From: JTS-RE37 sp963756115
GTDB taxonomy: Bacteria > Bacteroidota > Bacteroidia > Flavobacteriales > Flavobacteriaceae
Reading direction: 5' to 3'
NCBI GenBank assembly: GCA_963756115.1
Contig: CAVWMN010000010.1
Coordinates: 248,001 to 312,000 of the forward strand
DNA length: 64,000 nt
This document shows positions 16,721-25,627 of this stretch, piece by piece. Position 1 is the first letter of the stretch, and each line of letters starts with the position of its first letter. A model generated the notes under the pieces. The model ran no database searches, was not told the DNA's origin, and saw only the letters and a list, made by a program, of their open reading frames with translations. Position numbers and translations under genes: made by a program.

Positions 16721-17761
16721 ATGGAACAAAAGATAAAAGCCTGCAGCAATATCCTGGATCTTATAGGAAATACCCCACTAATCAAACTAAATAGGATAGC
16801 CTCTGGCCTTTCCGGTGAATTTTACGCCAAGGTGGAAGCTTTCAATCCCGGACATTCTGCAAAGGACAGGGTTGCCATGTACATTATTGAGGAGGCAGAA
16901 CGGAAGGGCCTGCTGGTGAAGGGTAGTACCATCATTGAAACAACTTCGGGCAATACCGGTTTCAGTATTGCCATGGTGAGCATCATCAAAGGTTATGACT
17001 GCATATTGGCGGTCAGTTCCAAGTCATCCAAGGATAAAATAGACATGTTGCGCACCATGGGTGCCAAGGTTTATGTCTGCCCGGCGCACGTAAGTGCTGA
17101 TGATCCGCGCTCCTATTACCAGGTGGCCAAACGGCTTCACCAGGAAACAAAAGGTTCGATCTATATCAATCAATATTTCAACGAACTGAATATTGATGCA
17201 CATTATAAATCAACCGGCCCTGAAATATGGGAGCAGACCAACGGGTATATAACACACCTTATTGCCTGCAGCGGTACGGGGGGCACCATTTCCGGAACGG
17301 CCCGTTACCTGAAGGAACAGAACCCGGCCATCCGGGTTATAGGCGTTGATGCTTATGGGTCTGTGCTGAAGAAATACCATGAAACCGGTGAGTTGGATAC
17401 AAACGAGATCTACCCGTACCGGATTGAAGGACTGGGTAAAAACCTAATCCCTGATGCCACGGACTTCAGCGTTATCGATGAATTCATAAAGGTTTCCGAT
17501 GAGGATAGTGCGCACATGGCCAGGGAAATTTGCCAGGCTGAAGGGATGCTGGTAGGGTATACCAGCGGGGCTGCCATGCAGGCTGTAAAACAATTGAACG
17601 AAAAAGGTGAATTCACCGGCGATAGCAGGGTAGTGGTCGTATTCCCGGACCATGGCTCACGGTATATGAGCAAAATATACAGTGACCAGTGGATGAATGA
17701 CCAGGGATTCTTTGACAGCAAACACGCTGCATCCCCACAGGAAATACAATTTGTAAAATAA
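16721..17761 (+). CDS. CBS/cysteine synthase-like PLP enzyme, probable cysteate synthase (CapA-type)
   Basis: 346 residues, a fold-type II PLP enzyme with no CBS or haem domain. The PLP lysine is in GHSAKDRVAMYI, the substrate loop is ETTSGNTGFSIA and the phosphate loop is SGTGGTISGTARYL. The frame is complete and ends just before a strong terminator. By family alone it could be cysteine synthase or cystathionine beta-synthase. Its neighbour is an alpha-oxoamine synthase, and in flavobacteria that pairing is known from capnine (sulfonolipid) synthesis, where the first enzyme makes L-cysteate and the second condenses it with a fatty acyl group. I infer cysteate synthase from this context; catalysis on sulfite or cysteine is not visible in the sequence. 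Confidence 0.72.
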   Translation: MEQKIKACSNILDLIGNTPLIKLNRIASGLSGEFYAKVEAFNPGHSAKDRVAMYIIEEAERKGLLVKGSTIIETTSGNTGFSIAMVSIIKGYDCILAVSSKSSKDKIDMLRTMGAKVYVCPAHVSADDPRSYYQVAKRLHQETKGSIYINQYFNELNIDAHYKSTGPEIWEQTNGYITHLIACSGTGGTISGTARYLKEQNPAIRVIGVDAYGSVLKKYHETGELDTNEIYPYRIEGLGKNLIPDATDFSVIDEFIKVSDEDSAHMAREICQAEGMLVGYTSGAAMQAVKQLNEKGEFTGDSRVVVVFPDHGSRYMSKIYSDQWMNDQGFFDSKHAASPQEIQFVK

Positions 17762-17780
17762 TACGGTTAACTTATAGTAT

Positions 17781-17816
17781 AAGGGCAATGAACTGATGGA
17801 TCATTGCCCTTTTTTC
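17781..17816 (+). terminator. Rho-independent terminator after the CBS-like gene
   Basis: Eleven-bp stem AAGGGCAATGA / TCATTGCCCTT (17781-17791 and 17801-17811) with a 9-nt loop and a T tract. It separates the CBS-like gene from the acyltransferase, which has its own promoter box. Confidence 0.9.
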
Positions 17817-17857
17817 TTGGGACTTAAAATAATTTATGAATCCTAGGTAAAAATCCA

Positions 17858-17865
17858 TAATTTTG
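17858..17865 (+). promoter_or_regulatory. -7 box upstream of the alpha-oxoamine synthase gene
   Basis: TAATTTTG fits TAnnTTTG. It overlaps an in-frame TTG at 17863, so that codon cannot be the start and the ATG at 17947 is preferred. No matching -33 box was found. Confidence 0.45.
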
Positions 17866-17946
17866 CGCGTTAGTAAAGGTATTCACCACGGAAATTCCTT
17901 GAACGCCTTACCAGATACCAATTGGCAAAACTCCAAACCAGATTAC

Positions 17947-19205
17947 ATGAAAGACTTATTTGCAAGAATCGTTGAAAACAAGGGCCCCCTTGGTAAGTGG
18001 GCATCCCAGGCTGAAGGTTATTTTGTTTTCCCAAAACTGGAAGGCCCTATTTCCAACAGGATGAAATTCCAGGGCAAAGAAGTGATCACGTGGAGCATCA
18101 ATGATTATCTTGGATTGGCAAATCTGCCGGAGATCAAAAAAGTAGACGGCGAAGCCGCTATGGAACATGGTGCGGCCTATCCTATGGGGGCCAGGATGAT
18201 GAGCGGGCATACCGATTTCCATGAACAACTGGAACGGGAGCTTGCCGATTTTGTCAACAAGGAATCGTCCTATCTTTTGAACTTTGGCTATCAGGGAATT
18301 ATGTCGGCTATCGATGCATTGGTCTCAAAGGACGATATCATAGTATATGACGTGGATTCCCATGCCTGTATCATAGATGGGGTCCGGTTGCATATGGGCA
18401 AACGCTTTACATTTAAACACAACGATATAGAAAGCCTTGAAAAAAACCTGGAACGCGCCACCAAAATGGCTGACCAGACAGGCGGCGGTATCCTGGTGAT
18501 CTCAGAAGGTGTATTCGGCATGCGTGGGGAACAGGGTAAATTAAGGGAAATTGTAGCACTGAAAGAAAAATTCAATTTCAGGCTCCTGGTAGATGACGCC
18601 CATGGTTTTGGTACGCTTGGTAAAACAGGCGCCGGGGCAGGTGAGGAGCAGGGAGTACAGGAGGATATCGATGTTTATTTTGCCACTTTCGCAAAATCCA
18701 TGGCCGGCATAGGTGCTTTTCTGGCAGCCGATAAAGAGATCATTGATTACCTCAAATATAACCTGCGGTCGCAGATGTTTGCCAAGTCCCTGCCAATGAT
18801 CTACGTAAAAGGTGCCCTTAAACGACTCGACATGCTTCGTACCATGCCGGAATTAAAAGCAAACTCTGGGAGAATGTTGATGCCCTGCAGAACGGTTTGA
18901 AGGAAAAAGGATTTGACATCGGTACCACCTCCAGTTGTGTTACCCCCGTATACCTTAATGGCAGTATCCCCGAAGCCATGGCCCTGGTAAAGGACCTGCG
19001 TGAAAATCATGGTATCTTCTGTTCGATAGTCGTATACCCAGTTATCCCAAAAGGGCTTATCCTGTTACGAATGATCCCTACGGCTACACATACTATGGAA
19101 GATATTTCCGTCACCCTTGATGCGTTTTCTGTCATTCGGGAGCGATTGGAAAATGGCACCTATAAAAGGCTTTCAGCTGCCGTTGCCGCTGCAATGGGCG
19201 AATAA
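17947..19205 (+). pseudogene. Alpha-oxoamine synthase, probable cysteate/serine fatty acyltransferase (CapB/SPT-type), frameshifted
   Basis: The family condenses an amino acid with an acyl thioester, releasing CO2. Features: SINDYLGLANLPE, DVDSHACIIDG, LLVDDAHGFGTLGKTGAG, and the PLP lysine in FATFAKSMAGIGAF. The first frame runs on after ELKA to a stop at 18898-18900. The true continuation KLWENVDALQNGLKEKG is in another frame and runs to 19205. Adding one base after the GC at 18859-18860 restores ELKAKLWEN and gives 419 residues, the family length. The gene is therefore broken as read. Because everything else is conserved, a sequencing error is plausible; if real, the product loses about 100 C-terminal residues. 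Serine palmitoyltransferase is the alternative function. Confidence 0.82.
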
Positions 19206-19244
19206 AATCCATTAAATTAAAGTGACTGCTATCCGGATAGCACG

Positions 19245-20366
19245 CTACCCCAGATCCTTCCGGTAGGTTCTCCTGCGTTTGTAGATAACCGGGTCAAAAT
19301 GCTTCCACATTTGACGTATCGCCACATTTTCCTCTAATTCCGGCGTCCGGTAACAGGTCTCAATTCGTTTTTTTGTAAAGGTGTGGTAATATTCATTGAA
19401 GATAATGGCGGTTACACCTTTACTCTGGTATTCAGGATGGATACCGATCAGGTAGAAGATAACATCCCTGCTCTGCTTTTTCGCTTTCAGTAAATGGAAG
19501 ATCCCGAACGGAAACAACCGCCCCCCGGCCTTCTGCAACGCTTCTGAATAGGACGGCATCACAATCGCAAAGGCAATCAGGTTCTCATCCTTATCAATTA
19601 TGAATTTGATATATTCCGGGTTGATAAAACTGATGTATTTTTTCTTGAAATAGGCTTTTTGGACGGGGGTGATCGGAACAAAGGAGGCTAAACTGGAATA
19701 GGTTTCATTGAAAAGGTCGAACATTTTATCTACCCATGGCATAATGTCCCGTGTCTTGCTAAAATTCATTTCCCGTAGTCCGTACCGTTCCTTGATAAGC
19801 AGCTGAACCTTAGCAAAAAGTTTAGGATCGGCATTCGCTGCAGGGAATTTGTTTTCCAGGTATTCCTTTTCCTTCACCATGCCAAACCTTTCATAATGCG
19901 CCTGATAGTACGGGTGGTTGTACCAGGTGATCATAGTTCCGATATGGTCGAATCCCTCGGTAAGGACACCTACCTTATCGAGGTTCGAAAAACCTACAGG
20001 GCCTTCCATATAGGTTAATTTGTGCTCCCTTCCCAGCGCCACAACTTTCTCGAGCAAGGCCTGTGAAACTTCGGGATCATCAATAAAATCGAACCAGCCG
20101 AAACGCATTTTAGGGACTTTTTGCTGCTTAACTTCAATCCAGTTGATAACAGCGACCACTCTGCCCACCAATTCTTCCCCTTTGAACGCCAGGTAAAACC
20201 ATGCATCGGCGTCCTTGAAAACCGGGTTAACGGCCTTATTAAAGCTCTCCAGTTCATCATTGATGATAGGAGGGACCCAATAGGGGGAATCTTTATAGAG
20301 TGTGAACGGAAATTTTACGAATTTTTTGAGATCCGCTTTAGTAAGAGCTTCTTTAATAGTGACCAT
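19245..20366 (-). CDS. GNAT-fold acyltransferase family protein, candidate sphingo-/sulfonolipid N-acyltransferase
   Basis: 373 residues from ATG 20366 (MVTIKEALTKADLKKFVKFP). A TTG 30 bp upstream overlaps a near-consensus -7 box and is rejected. The N-terminal part FPFTLYKDSPYWVPPII and AWFYLAFKGEELVGRVVAVIN is typical of a Bacteroidota GNAT-like family annotated only as hypothetical or N-acetyltransferase. A second GNAT-like half has FYLIGIHPEYQSKGVTAIIF, the acetyl/acyl-CoA loop pattern. Bacterial ceramide synthase of Caulobacter also has a GNAT-type fold. Facing the acyltransferase gene with 39 bp between ends, it is a good candidate for N-acylation of capnine, but that is inference from context. 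Confidence 0.65.
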   Translation of the reverse strand: MVTIKEALTKADLKKFVKFPFTLYKDSPYWVPPIINDELESFNKAVNPVFKDADAWFYLAFKGEELVGRVVAVINWIEVKQQKVPKMRFGWFDFIDDPEVSQALLEKVVALGREHKLTYMEGPVGFSNLDKVGVLTEGFDHIGTMITWYNHPYYQAHYERFGMVKEKEYLENKFPAANADPKLFAKVQLLIKERYGLREMNFSKTRDIMPWVDKMFDLFNETYSSLASFVPITPVQKAYFKKKYISFINPEYIKFIIDKDENLIAFAIVMPSYSEALQKAGGRLFPFGIFHLLKAKKQSRDVIFYLIGIHPEYQSKGVTAIIFNEYYHTFTKKRIETCYRTPELEENVAIRQMWKHFDPVIYKRRRTYRKDLG

Positions 20367-20410
20367 ACCCTCTGTTTGGAAGGTCAATATTAGCAATATT
20401 TAGGAAGAGT

Positions 20411-21517
20411 TTAAAATTGAATGCAAACTTTATAGGTGGGGGAGGGCCGGGTGGTACTAAAAATCGATTTCACCGCCGCCAGACTTTTTCTTTTTTCCTT
20501 TTTCCTTAATTTTTTCAATTGTTTTTTGGTAGGACCAAGGTCAATATCTTCTGCACCGGATCCTTTCCGTCCCGATTTCTTCTTCTTCATTGAATTTTTT
20601 CGGATGGGCCCCCCGTTCTCCCCGGCGCTTTCATCTTCAATAGCCTTCGGGGCATCATTGTGGAAATCGAGCCGATACGAAAATCCCCCGGTAATAAAGA
20701 TACGGGTAGGTGTATTTTTAAAGCTGGTCCCGAAATTGATATCGGCCTGGAAATTATCACCAATGAGGTGGGCCACCCCACTGCGGATCAGCTGATCTGC
20801 ATATCGGTCGCTCTTGATCCCTTGATTTTCAACAAAGACACTCCATTTCGGGTTCCTGAAGGCGTGTGACAGGGAAAGGGTATAGCTCCATTCCGGAAAA
20901 TCGGTTCCTATGCGGTCATAAGCAATGTTGGAGATCAGTACCATGCGGGAGCTTACACTGCTCTGAGTGGCGATCATGGCCCTGGGGGATATGGTTCCAT
21001 CCCCTGCATAATACGGGTTGTCTCCCAGGTTAAAATTTGCCCCGGCGTATACCGAAACGGAAGGGATCAGGTTCTTGAGTTGAAACACATGGTTGGCTCT
21101 CCAGCTGTATAGATTGGGTTTTGAATTTTCAGGATTTTTAAAGCGGTCATAAACGAGGTATTTTAAGCCCAGCCTGTTTCTGTAAAAATCCGTTTTGGTC
21201 CCCTCCAAGCCAACACTGGCGTAGGTTATTTTTTCGTTCTGGAATGTACCTTCCCAATTCAGCTCCAACCGCTCAAAAAACAGCCCGTAGCGCACAGACA
21301 GGTCGCCGCCAAGAATATTGGATTGCGTATTGAGCAAGCTGTGGTCCTGTTGTTCATAAAACAGCCCGGTCTCCAACTGGACAACATTCTTGCCTACTGC
21401 GTATGCACTCACGGAGAGCCCGGGCCGGTTGGAATTAATAACGTCGGTATATTGAGAAAGGGCCGTAAATGGCAGGGCAAGGAATAGAAAACAGCTGAAC
21501 TTATGAATTGAAATCAT
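20411..21517 (-). CDS. Outer-membrane transporter-like protein (MetA-pathway/PF13557 type)
   Basis: 368 residues from ATG 21517 (another ATG at 21526 is in frame). The signal peptide ends at TALSQ. The body is made of alternating beta strands with aromatic girdles, such as VINSNRPGLSVSAYAVGKNVVQLETGLFY and the RYGLFFERLELNWEG strand, typical of the Phenol_MetA_deg-like outer-membrane barrel family. The last about 80 residues are an unusual charged tail with KKKKSGRKGSG and KKQLKKLRKKEKRK. Such a tail is odd for a barrel, whose C-terminus should end with an aromatic strand; here FSYRLDF near residue 282 is probably the last strand. No transported substrate can be named. Confidence 0.72.
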   Translation of the reverse strand: MISIHKFSCFLFLALPFTALSQYTDVINSNRPGLSVSAYAVGKNVVQLETGLFYEQQDHSLLNTQSNILGGDLSVRYGLFFERLELNWEGTFQNEKITYASVGLEGTKTDFYRNRLGLKYLVYDRFKNPENSKPNLYSWRANHVFQLKNLIPSVSVYAGANFNLGDNPYYAGDGTISPRAMIATQSSVSSRMVLISNIAYDRIGTDFPEWSYTLSLSHAFRNPKWSVFVENQGIKSDRYADQLIRSGVAHLIGDNFQADINFGTSFKNTPTRIFITGGFSYRLDFHNDAPKAIEDESAGENGGPIRKNSMKKKKSGRKGSGAEDIDLGPTKKQLKKLRKKEKRKSLAAVKSIFSTTRPSPTYKVCIQF

Positions 21518-21592
21518 CTTGGGCATATGGGATTGGGCCTTGTTTTATTATTATTTTATGACTTTTGTTCCCTTAATACAACGTCGGAATTG

Positions 21593-21600
21593 TATTTTTG
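21593..21600 (+). promoter_or_regulatory. -7 box for the DUF4834 gene
   Basis: TATTTTTG fits TAnnTTTG and ends 20 nt before the ATG at 21621. It supports that start over the longer frame that begins at 21519. Confidence 0.45.
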
Positions 21601-21620
21601 ATATATATTCTTTGAATAAT

Positions 21621-21884
21621 ATGGGTTTTTTACGAACGATATTAATAATTCTCCTGGGCTACTACCTGCTTAAAATAATAGGCCGGTGGCTGGCTCCCAA
21701 ATTTTTTGCATACATTGCCAGGAAGGCTGAAAAGCACTTCCAGGAAACCTTCGGGCAATTCAACGGACCGGCGCAGTCCGAAGAAGACCAGATAGGGAAT
21801 GCAAACTCCAAAAGCCGATCGGCCCGCGATAAAAAGCCATCCGAAAAGGTTGGAGAGTATATTGATTTTGAGGAGATCGACTAA
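21621..21884 (+). CDS. DUF4834 family small membrane protein
   Basis: 87 residues from ATG 21621 (MGFLRTILIILLGYYLLKII). One N-terminal transmembrane segment (about 5-24) is followed by a cytoplasmic Lys/Glu/Ser-rich region and a conserved C-terminal end KVGEYIDFEEID, which is the diagnostic DUF4834 signature. Function unknown. It is 22 bp upstream of the yfhO reading frame and probably heads the same transcript. Confidence 0.85.
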   Translation: MGFLRTILIILLGYYLLKIIGRWLAPKFFAYIARKAEKHFQETFGQFNGPAQSEEDQIGNANSKSRSARDKKPSEKVGEYIDFEEID

Positions 21885-21906
21885 CCAAAATGCCTAGACC
21901 CACTGA

Positions 21907-24347
21907 ATGAAGAAAGAAGTTAACGCTTTATTTGTCCATTTTTTTGTACTTGTTTTCTTTGTGGTGGCTTCCCTAGCCTATTTTTACCCGGTCCTCCAGG
22001 GCAAAACCATCCGGCAGTCAGACATAGAACAATTTACGGGGATGGCCCGGGAACAAAATGAATTCCGTAAAAAAACGGATACCGAACCCTATTGGACCAA
22101 CAGTGCGTTCGGGGGGATGCCCACCTACCAGTTGGGGGCTTATTACCCGCACGACTATGTGAAGAAACTGGACAGGGTCATACGATTCCTTCCAAGGCCG
22201 GCAGATTATCTTTTCCTCTATTTCATCGGTTTCTATATCCTGCTTTGCTGCATGAAAGTGGATTACAGGCTGGCTGTACTCGGGGCTCTTGCATTTGGTT
22301 TTTCCACCTATCTCATCATAATCCTGGGGGTGGGACATAATGCCAAGGCACATGCCATTGCATATTTGCCCATGGTCCTTGGCGGGATCATCCTCACCTT
22401 CCGCAAAAGTATCTGTGGGGTTTCCTGCTTACCGCGCTTGCCATGGCGCTTGAAATAGGTGCCAACCATTACCAGATGACCTATTATTTTATGTTGTTGG
22501 TCGTGATCCTGGGCCTTGCGTACCTCATTGATGCCATCCGGAATAAAAGCCTGAAACATTTCTTTAGCGTGGTGGGGATTTTAGTAGGGGCTGTCATCCT
22601 TGGAATTGCTGCCAACGCCACTGCCCTTATGGCAACCAAGGAATATGCGGATTGGAGTACCCGGGGAAAATCGGAATTGACAATAGGACCCGATGGCGCG
22701 GAATCCGGGAATGCAGGAGGATTGAGCAGGGAATACATCACCCAGTTCAGCTATGGCATTACGGAATCCTTTAACTTGTTCATCCCAAGGCTTTTCGGCG
22801 GATCCAACGGGGAAGACCTTGGCACGGATTCCAAAGCATACGATTACCTCACAGAACAAGGACTCCCACGTTCCCGTGCCCTGGAATTCACGAAAAGCAT
22901 GCCGCTGTACTGGGGCGATCAGCCTATTGTGGCCGCTCCCGCCTATATAGGCGCCATAATCTTTTTTCTTTTCATTATCGGGATGTTTTTGGTCAGGGGC
23001 CGCACCAAGTGGTGGCTTGTAGGTGGCGCCCTGATGGCTTTGCTCCTTTCCTGGGGTAAAAATTTCAGCCTGCTCACAGATTTTATGATAGATTATTTCC
23101 CGTTGTATGACAAGTTCCGGGCCGTCTCCTCCATACAGGTTATCCTGGAACTCTGTGCCCCGCTGCTGGCGGTAATGACATTGGTATACTTCTTTAAACC
23201 CACCATCGAAACAAACCGGAAGGTTCGGGCACTAAAATTTGGATTCTTTATAGTTGCAGGGATCAGTGCGGTATTCCTGGTGTTCAAAGGAAGCTTTGAC
23301 TTTACCGGACTTTCGGATGAATCCTATAAGCGGTATTTCGGGGATGAGCTGATGACGATGATCCGGCGAGACCGGGAGGCGGTGTATATCAGTGATACCA
23401 TCCGGTCCATGATTTTTGTGCTGTTGGCCGCGTTAACCCTGTGGATGTACCTCAAAAAAAAGCTGCCTCAGACCATTGCCATCATTTTGCTGGGGCTGCT
23501 GATCGTAATTGACCTGGCCGGGGTGGATCTCAGGTATGTGAACAAGGGGGATTTTGTACGCCAGCGCCAGATGGACCAACCCTTCCAGGAAATGGCCTAT
23601 GATAAACAGATACGCCAGGATACCAGTATCTTCAGGGTGTATGACCCGTCAGAAACCGCTTCCGGCAGTGGGGGGAGAACGGCTTTTTTCCACCAGTCAA
23701 TTTGGGGATACCATGCAGCTAAGCCTGCAGTTATTCAGGACCTGTTCGATTTCCATATCTATAAAAACAATACACGTGTCCTGAACATGTTGAACGTAAA
23801 ATATGTGATACAACAGGATGCGGAGGGAAAGAGCTATGCTGCCCTGAACCCGGATGCCGCCGGCAATGCCTGGTTCGTTCAAAAATTGGTGGAGGTGAAT
23901 TCCGCAAATGCAGAAATCAAAGCACTTGACAACCTGGAGGTGAAACGGGAGGCAGTCGTGAATACGGCTGAATTTCCAGCCCTTAAAAGGTTTAATTACC
24001 CGGTGGAATCAACTGCCAGTATAAACCTTACATCCTATAAGCCAAACCACCTCACATACCGCTCGGGGAACCCCAATAAAGGCATCGCTGTGTTCTCTGA
24101 GATGTATTACCCGCATGGTTGGAATGCTTATATAGATGGTAAAGCAGCTACGTATTTTAAAGCTAACTATGCCCTGAGGGCCATGGAATTGCCGGCCGGG
24201 GACCATACGGTGGAGTTTAAGTTCGAACCCGTATTGGTGGCTGAAGGGAGTAAAATCACCCTGGCAAGTTCCATTTTGTTTGTATTGATACTGGCGGGGG
24301 GGATCGGTTTTTCAGTTATCCGGGCCCGCAAGGAGGCGCAGCCATAA
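21907..24347 (+). pseudogene. YfhO family membrane protein, frameshifted
   Basis: YfhO proteins are large GT-C-like membrane proteins thought to glycosylate lipoteichoic acid or related lipid-linked glycans. The N-terminal frame (MKKEVNALFVHFF, then FGGMPTYQLGAYYPHDYVKK and several membrane helices) breaks after RK near 22415. The sequence continues in another frame as KYLWGFLLTALAMALEIGANHYQ and ends at 24347. Adding one A to the AAAA run at about 22409-22412 restores RKKYLWGF and an 813-residue product, the normal length. At least ten hydrophobic segments and a C-terminal extracellular domain with SYKPNHLTYRSGNPNKGIAVF remain intact. The stop overlaps the next gene's ATG (TAATG), so the genes form an operon with DUF4834, GT4 and the flippase. 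Confidence 0.85.
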
Positions 24348-25627
24348 TGCATAAAGTACTGATCATCACATATTATTGGCCTCCCGCTGGGGGTCCCGGG
24401 GTACAACGCTGGTTGAAATTCGTCACATACCTGCGTGAATTTGGGGTTGATCCGGTCGTATACATACCACAAAACCCCTATTATGTCCTTAGAGACCCTT
24501 CGCTGCTTCAGGAAGTCCCAGCGGGAATTACTGTATTGAGCCGTAAAATATGGGAACCCTATGCGTGGGCATCCCGGATTTCGGGAAAAAAAACAAAGCG
24601 GATAAGTTCGGGGGTCATCCACAGCAAGGACCAGTCTTTCCTGGAGAAAGCAATGCTTTGGGTTCGCGGCAATTGCTTTATCCCGGATGCCCGGATTTCC
24701 TGGGTTCGGCCTTCCGTGAAGTTCCTTTCTGAATACCTGAAAAAAGAAAATATAAACACCATAATCACTACAGGCCCCCCTCACAGCGTGCACCTGATCG
24801 GCCTCCACCTGAAAGAGAGCCTGCATGTCAGGTGGGTTGCAGATTTCCGAGACCCGTGGACCTCTATTGGATATCACAGTAAACTGAAGCTTAGCAAGGC
24901 ATCCCGCAGAAAACATAAAAACCTTGAAAAACAGGTTTTGAGCACTGCCGATCAAATAATAGTTACCAGTGCAACTACACAAAAGGAATTCAATGAGATC
25001 ACCGATACCCCGGTTTCGGTGATCACCAACGGCTATGACGGGGACTATGAAGGGTCCCCAGGTCTGGATGATAAATTTACGCTATCGCATATCGGCTCCC
25101 TCCTCAGTGGCAGGAACCCGGAGGTGCTATGGCAGGTGCTGGGGGAACTACTTCGTGAAAACAAAAAATTCCGGGAGGCTTTCCGGTTGCAGTTCATAGG
25201 AGTTGTTAGTAAGGAGGTACTTTCTGGTGTGGAAAAGCATGGTTTAATGGAACATACACGTGTAGTAGGGTATGTAGACCATGCCAGGGCTGTGGAATTC
25301 CAACACCGCGCGCAGGTTTTGTTGTTGGTGGAGATCGATTCGGAAGAAACAAAGGGGATTATCCCGGGGAAATTATTTGAATACCTTGCAGCCAGGAGGC
25401 CTGTCATTGCCGTTGGCCCAGAAGGGTGGGAGGCGGGGGACATACTAAAGCAAGCCAATGCAGGTGCTGCATTTGATTACCATTCCCGTGCCGCCCTCAA
25501 AGAAGTAATTTTAGACTATTTTAAACTATACGAAAAAGGTGGCTTGACTGTTGATTCCCGGAACCTGGAACAATACAGCAGAAGGTCCCTTACTGCTAAA
25601 CTGGCCGAACTATTGTTATGGGAATGA
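24347..25627 (+). CDS. Glycosyltransferase family 4 (GT-B)
   Basis: 426 residues. Start ATG overlaps the yfhO stop. The N-terminal Rossmann half begins HKVLIITYYWPPAGGPGVQRWLKF, a standard GT4 opening with the Gly-rich loop. The C-terminal nucleotide-sugar half has the E-x7-E pair in IDSEETKGIIPGKLFEYLAA and an acceptor region near RWVADFRDPWTSIG. It transfers a sugar from a nucleotide donor onto a lipid- or glycan-linked acceptor on the cytoplasmic face of the inner membrane. Between yfhO and a flippase it is likely part of one envelope-glycan pathway. Donor sugar unknown. Confidence 0.88.
   Translation: MHKVLIITYYWPPAGGPGVQRWLKFVTYLREFGVDPVVYIPQNPYYVLRDPSLLQEVPAGITVLSRKIWEPYAWASRISGKKTKRISSGVIHSKDQSFLEKAMLWVRGNCFIPDARISWVRPSVKFLSEYLKKENINTIITTGPPHSVHLIGLHLKESLHVRWVADFRDPWTSIGYHSKLKLSKASRRKHKNLEKQVLSTADQIIVTSATTQKEFNEITDTPVSVITNGYDGDYEGSPGLDDKFTLSHIGSLLSGRNPEVLWQVLGELLRENKKFREAFRLQFIGVVSKEVLSGVEKHGLMEHTRVVGYVDHARAVEFQHRAQVLLLVEIDSEETKGIIPGKLFEYLAARRPVIAVGPEGWEAGDILKQANAGAAFDYHSRAALKEVILDYFKLYEKGGLTVDSRNLEQYSRRSLTAKLAELLLWE

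Noticed and set aside
24167..24982. Minus-strand open frame of about 271 residues across the yfhO/GT4 junction
   Set aside because: It is antisense to two well-supported genes and has no motifs.
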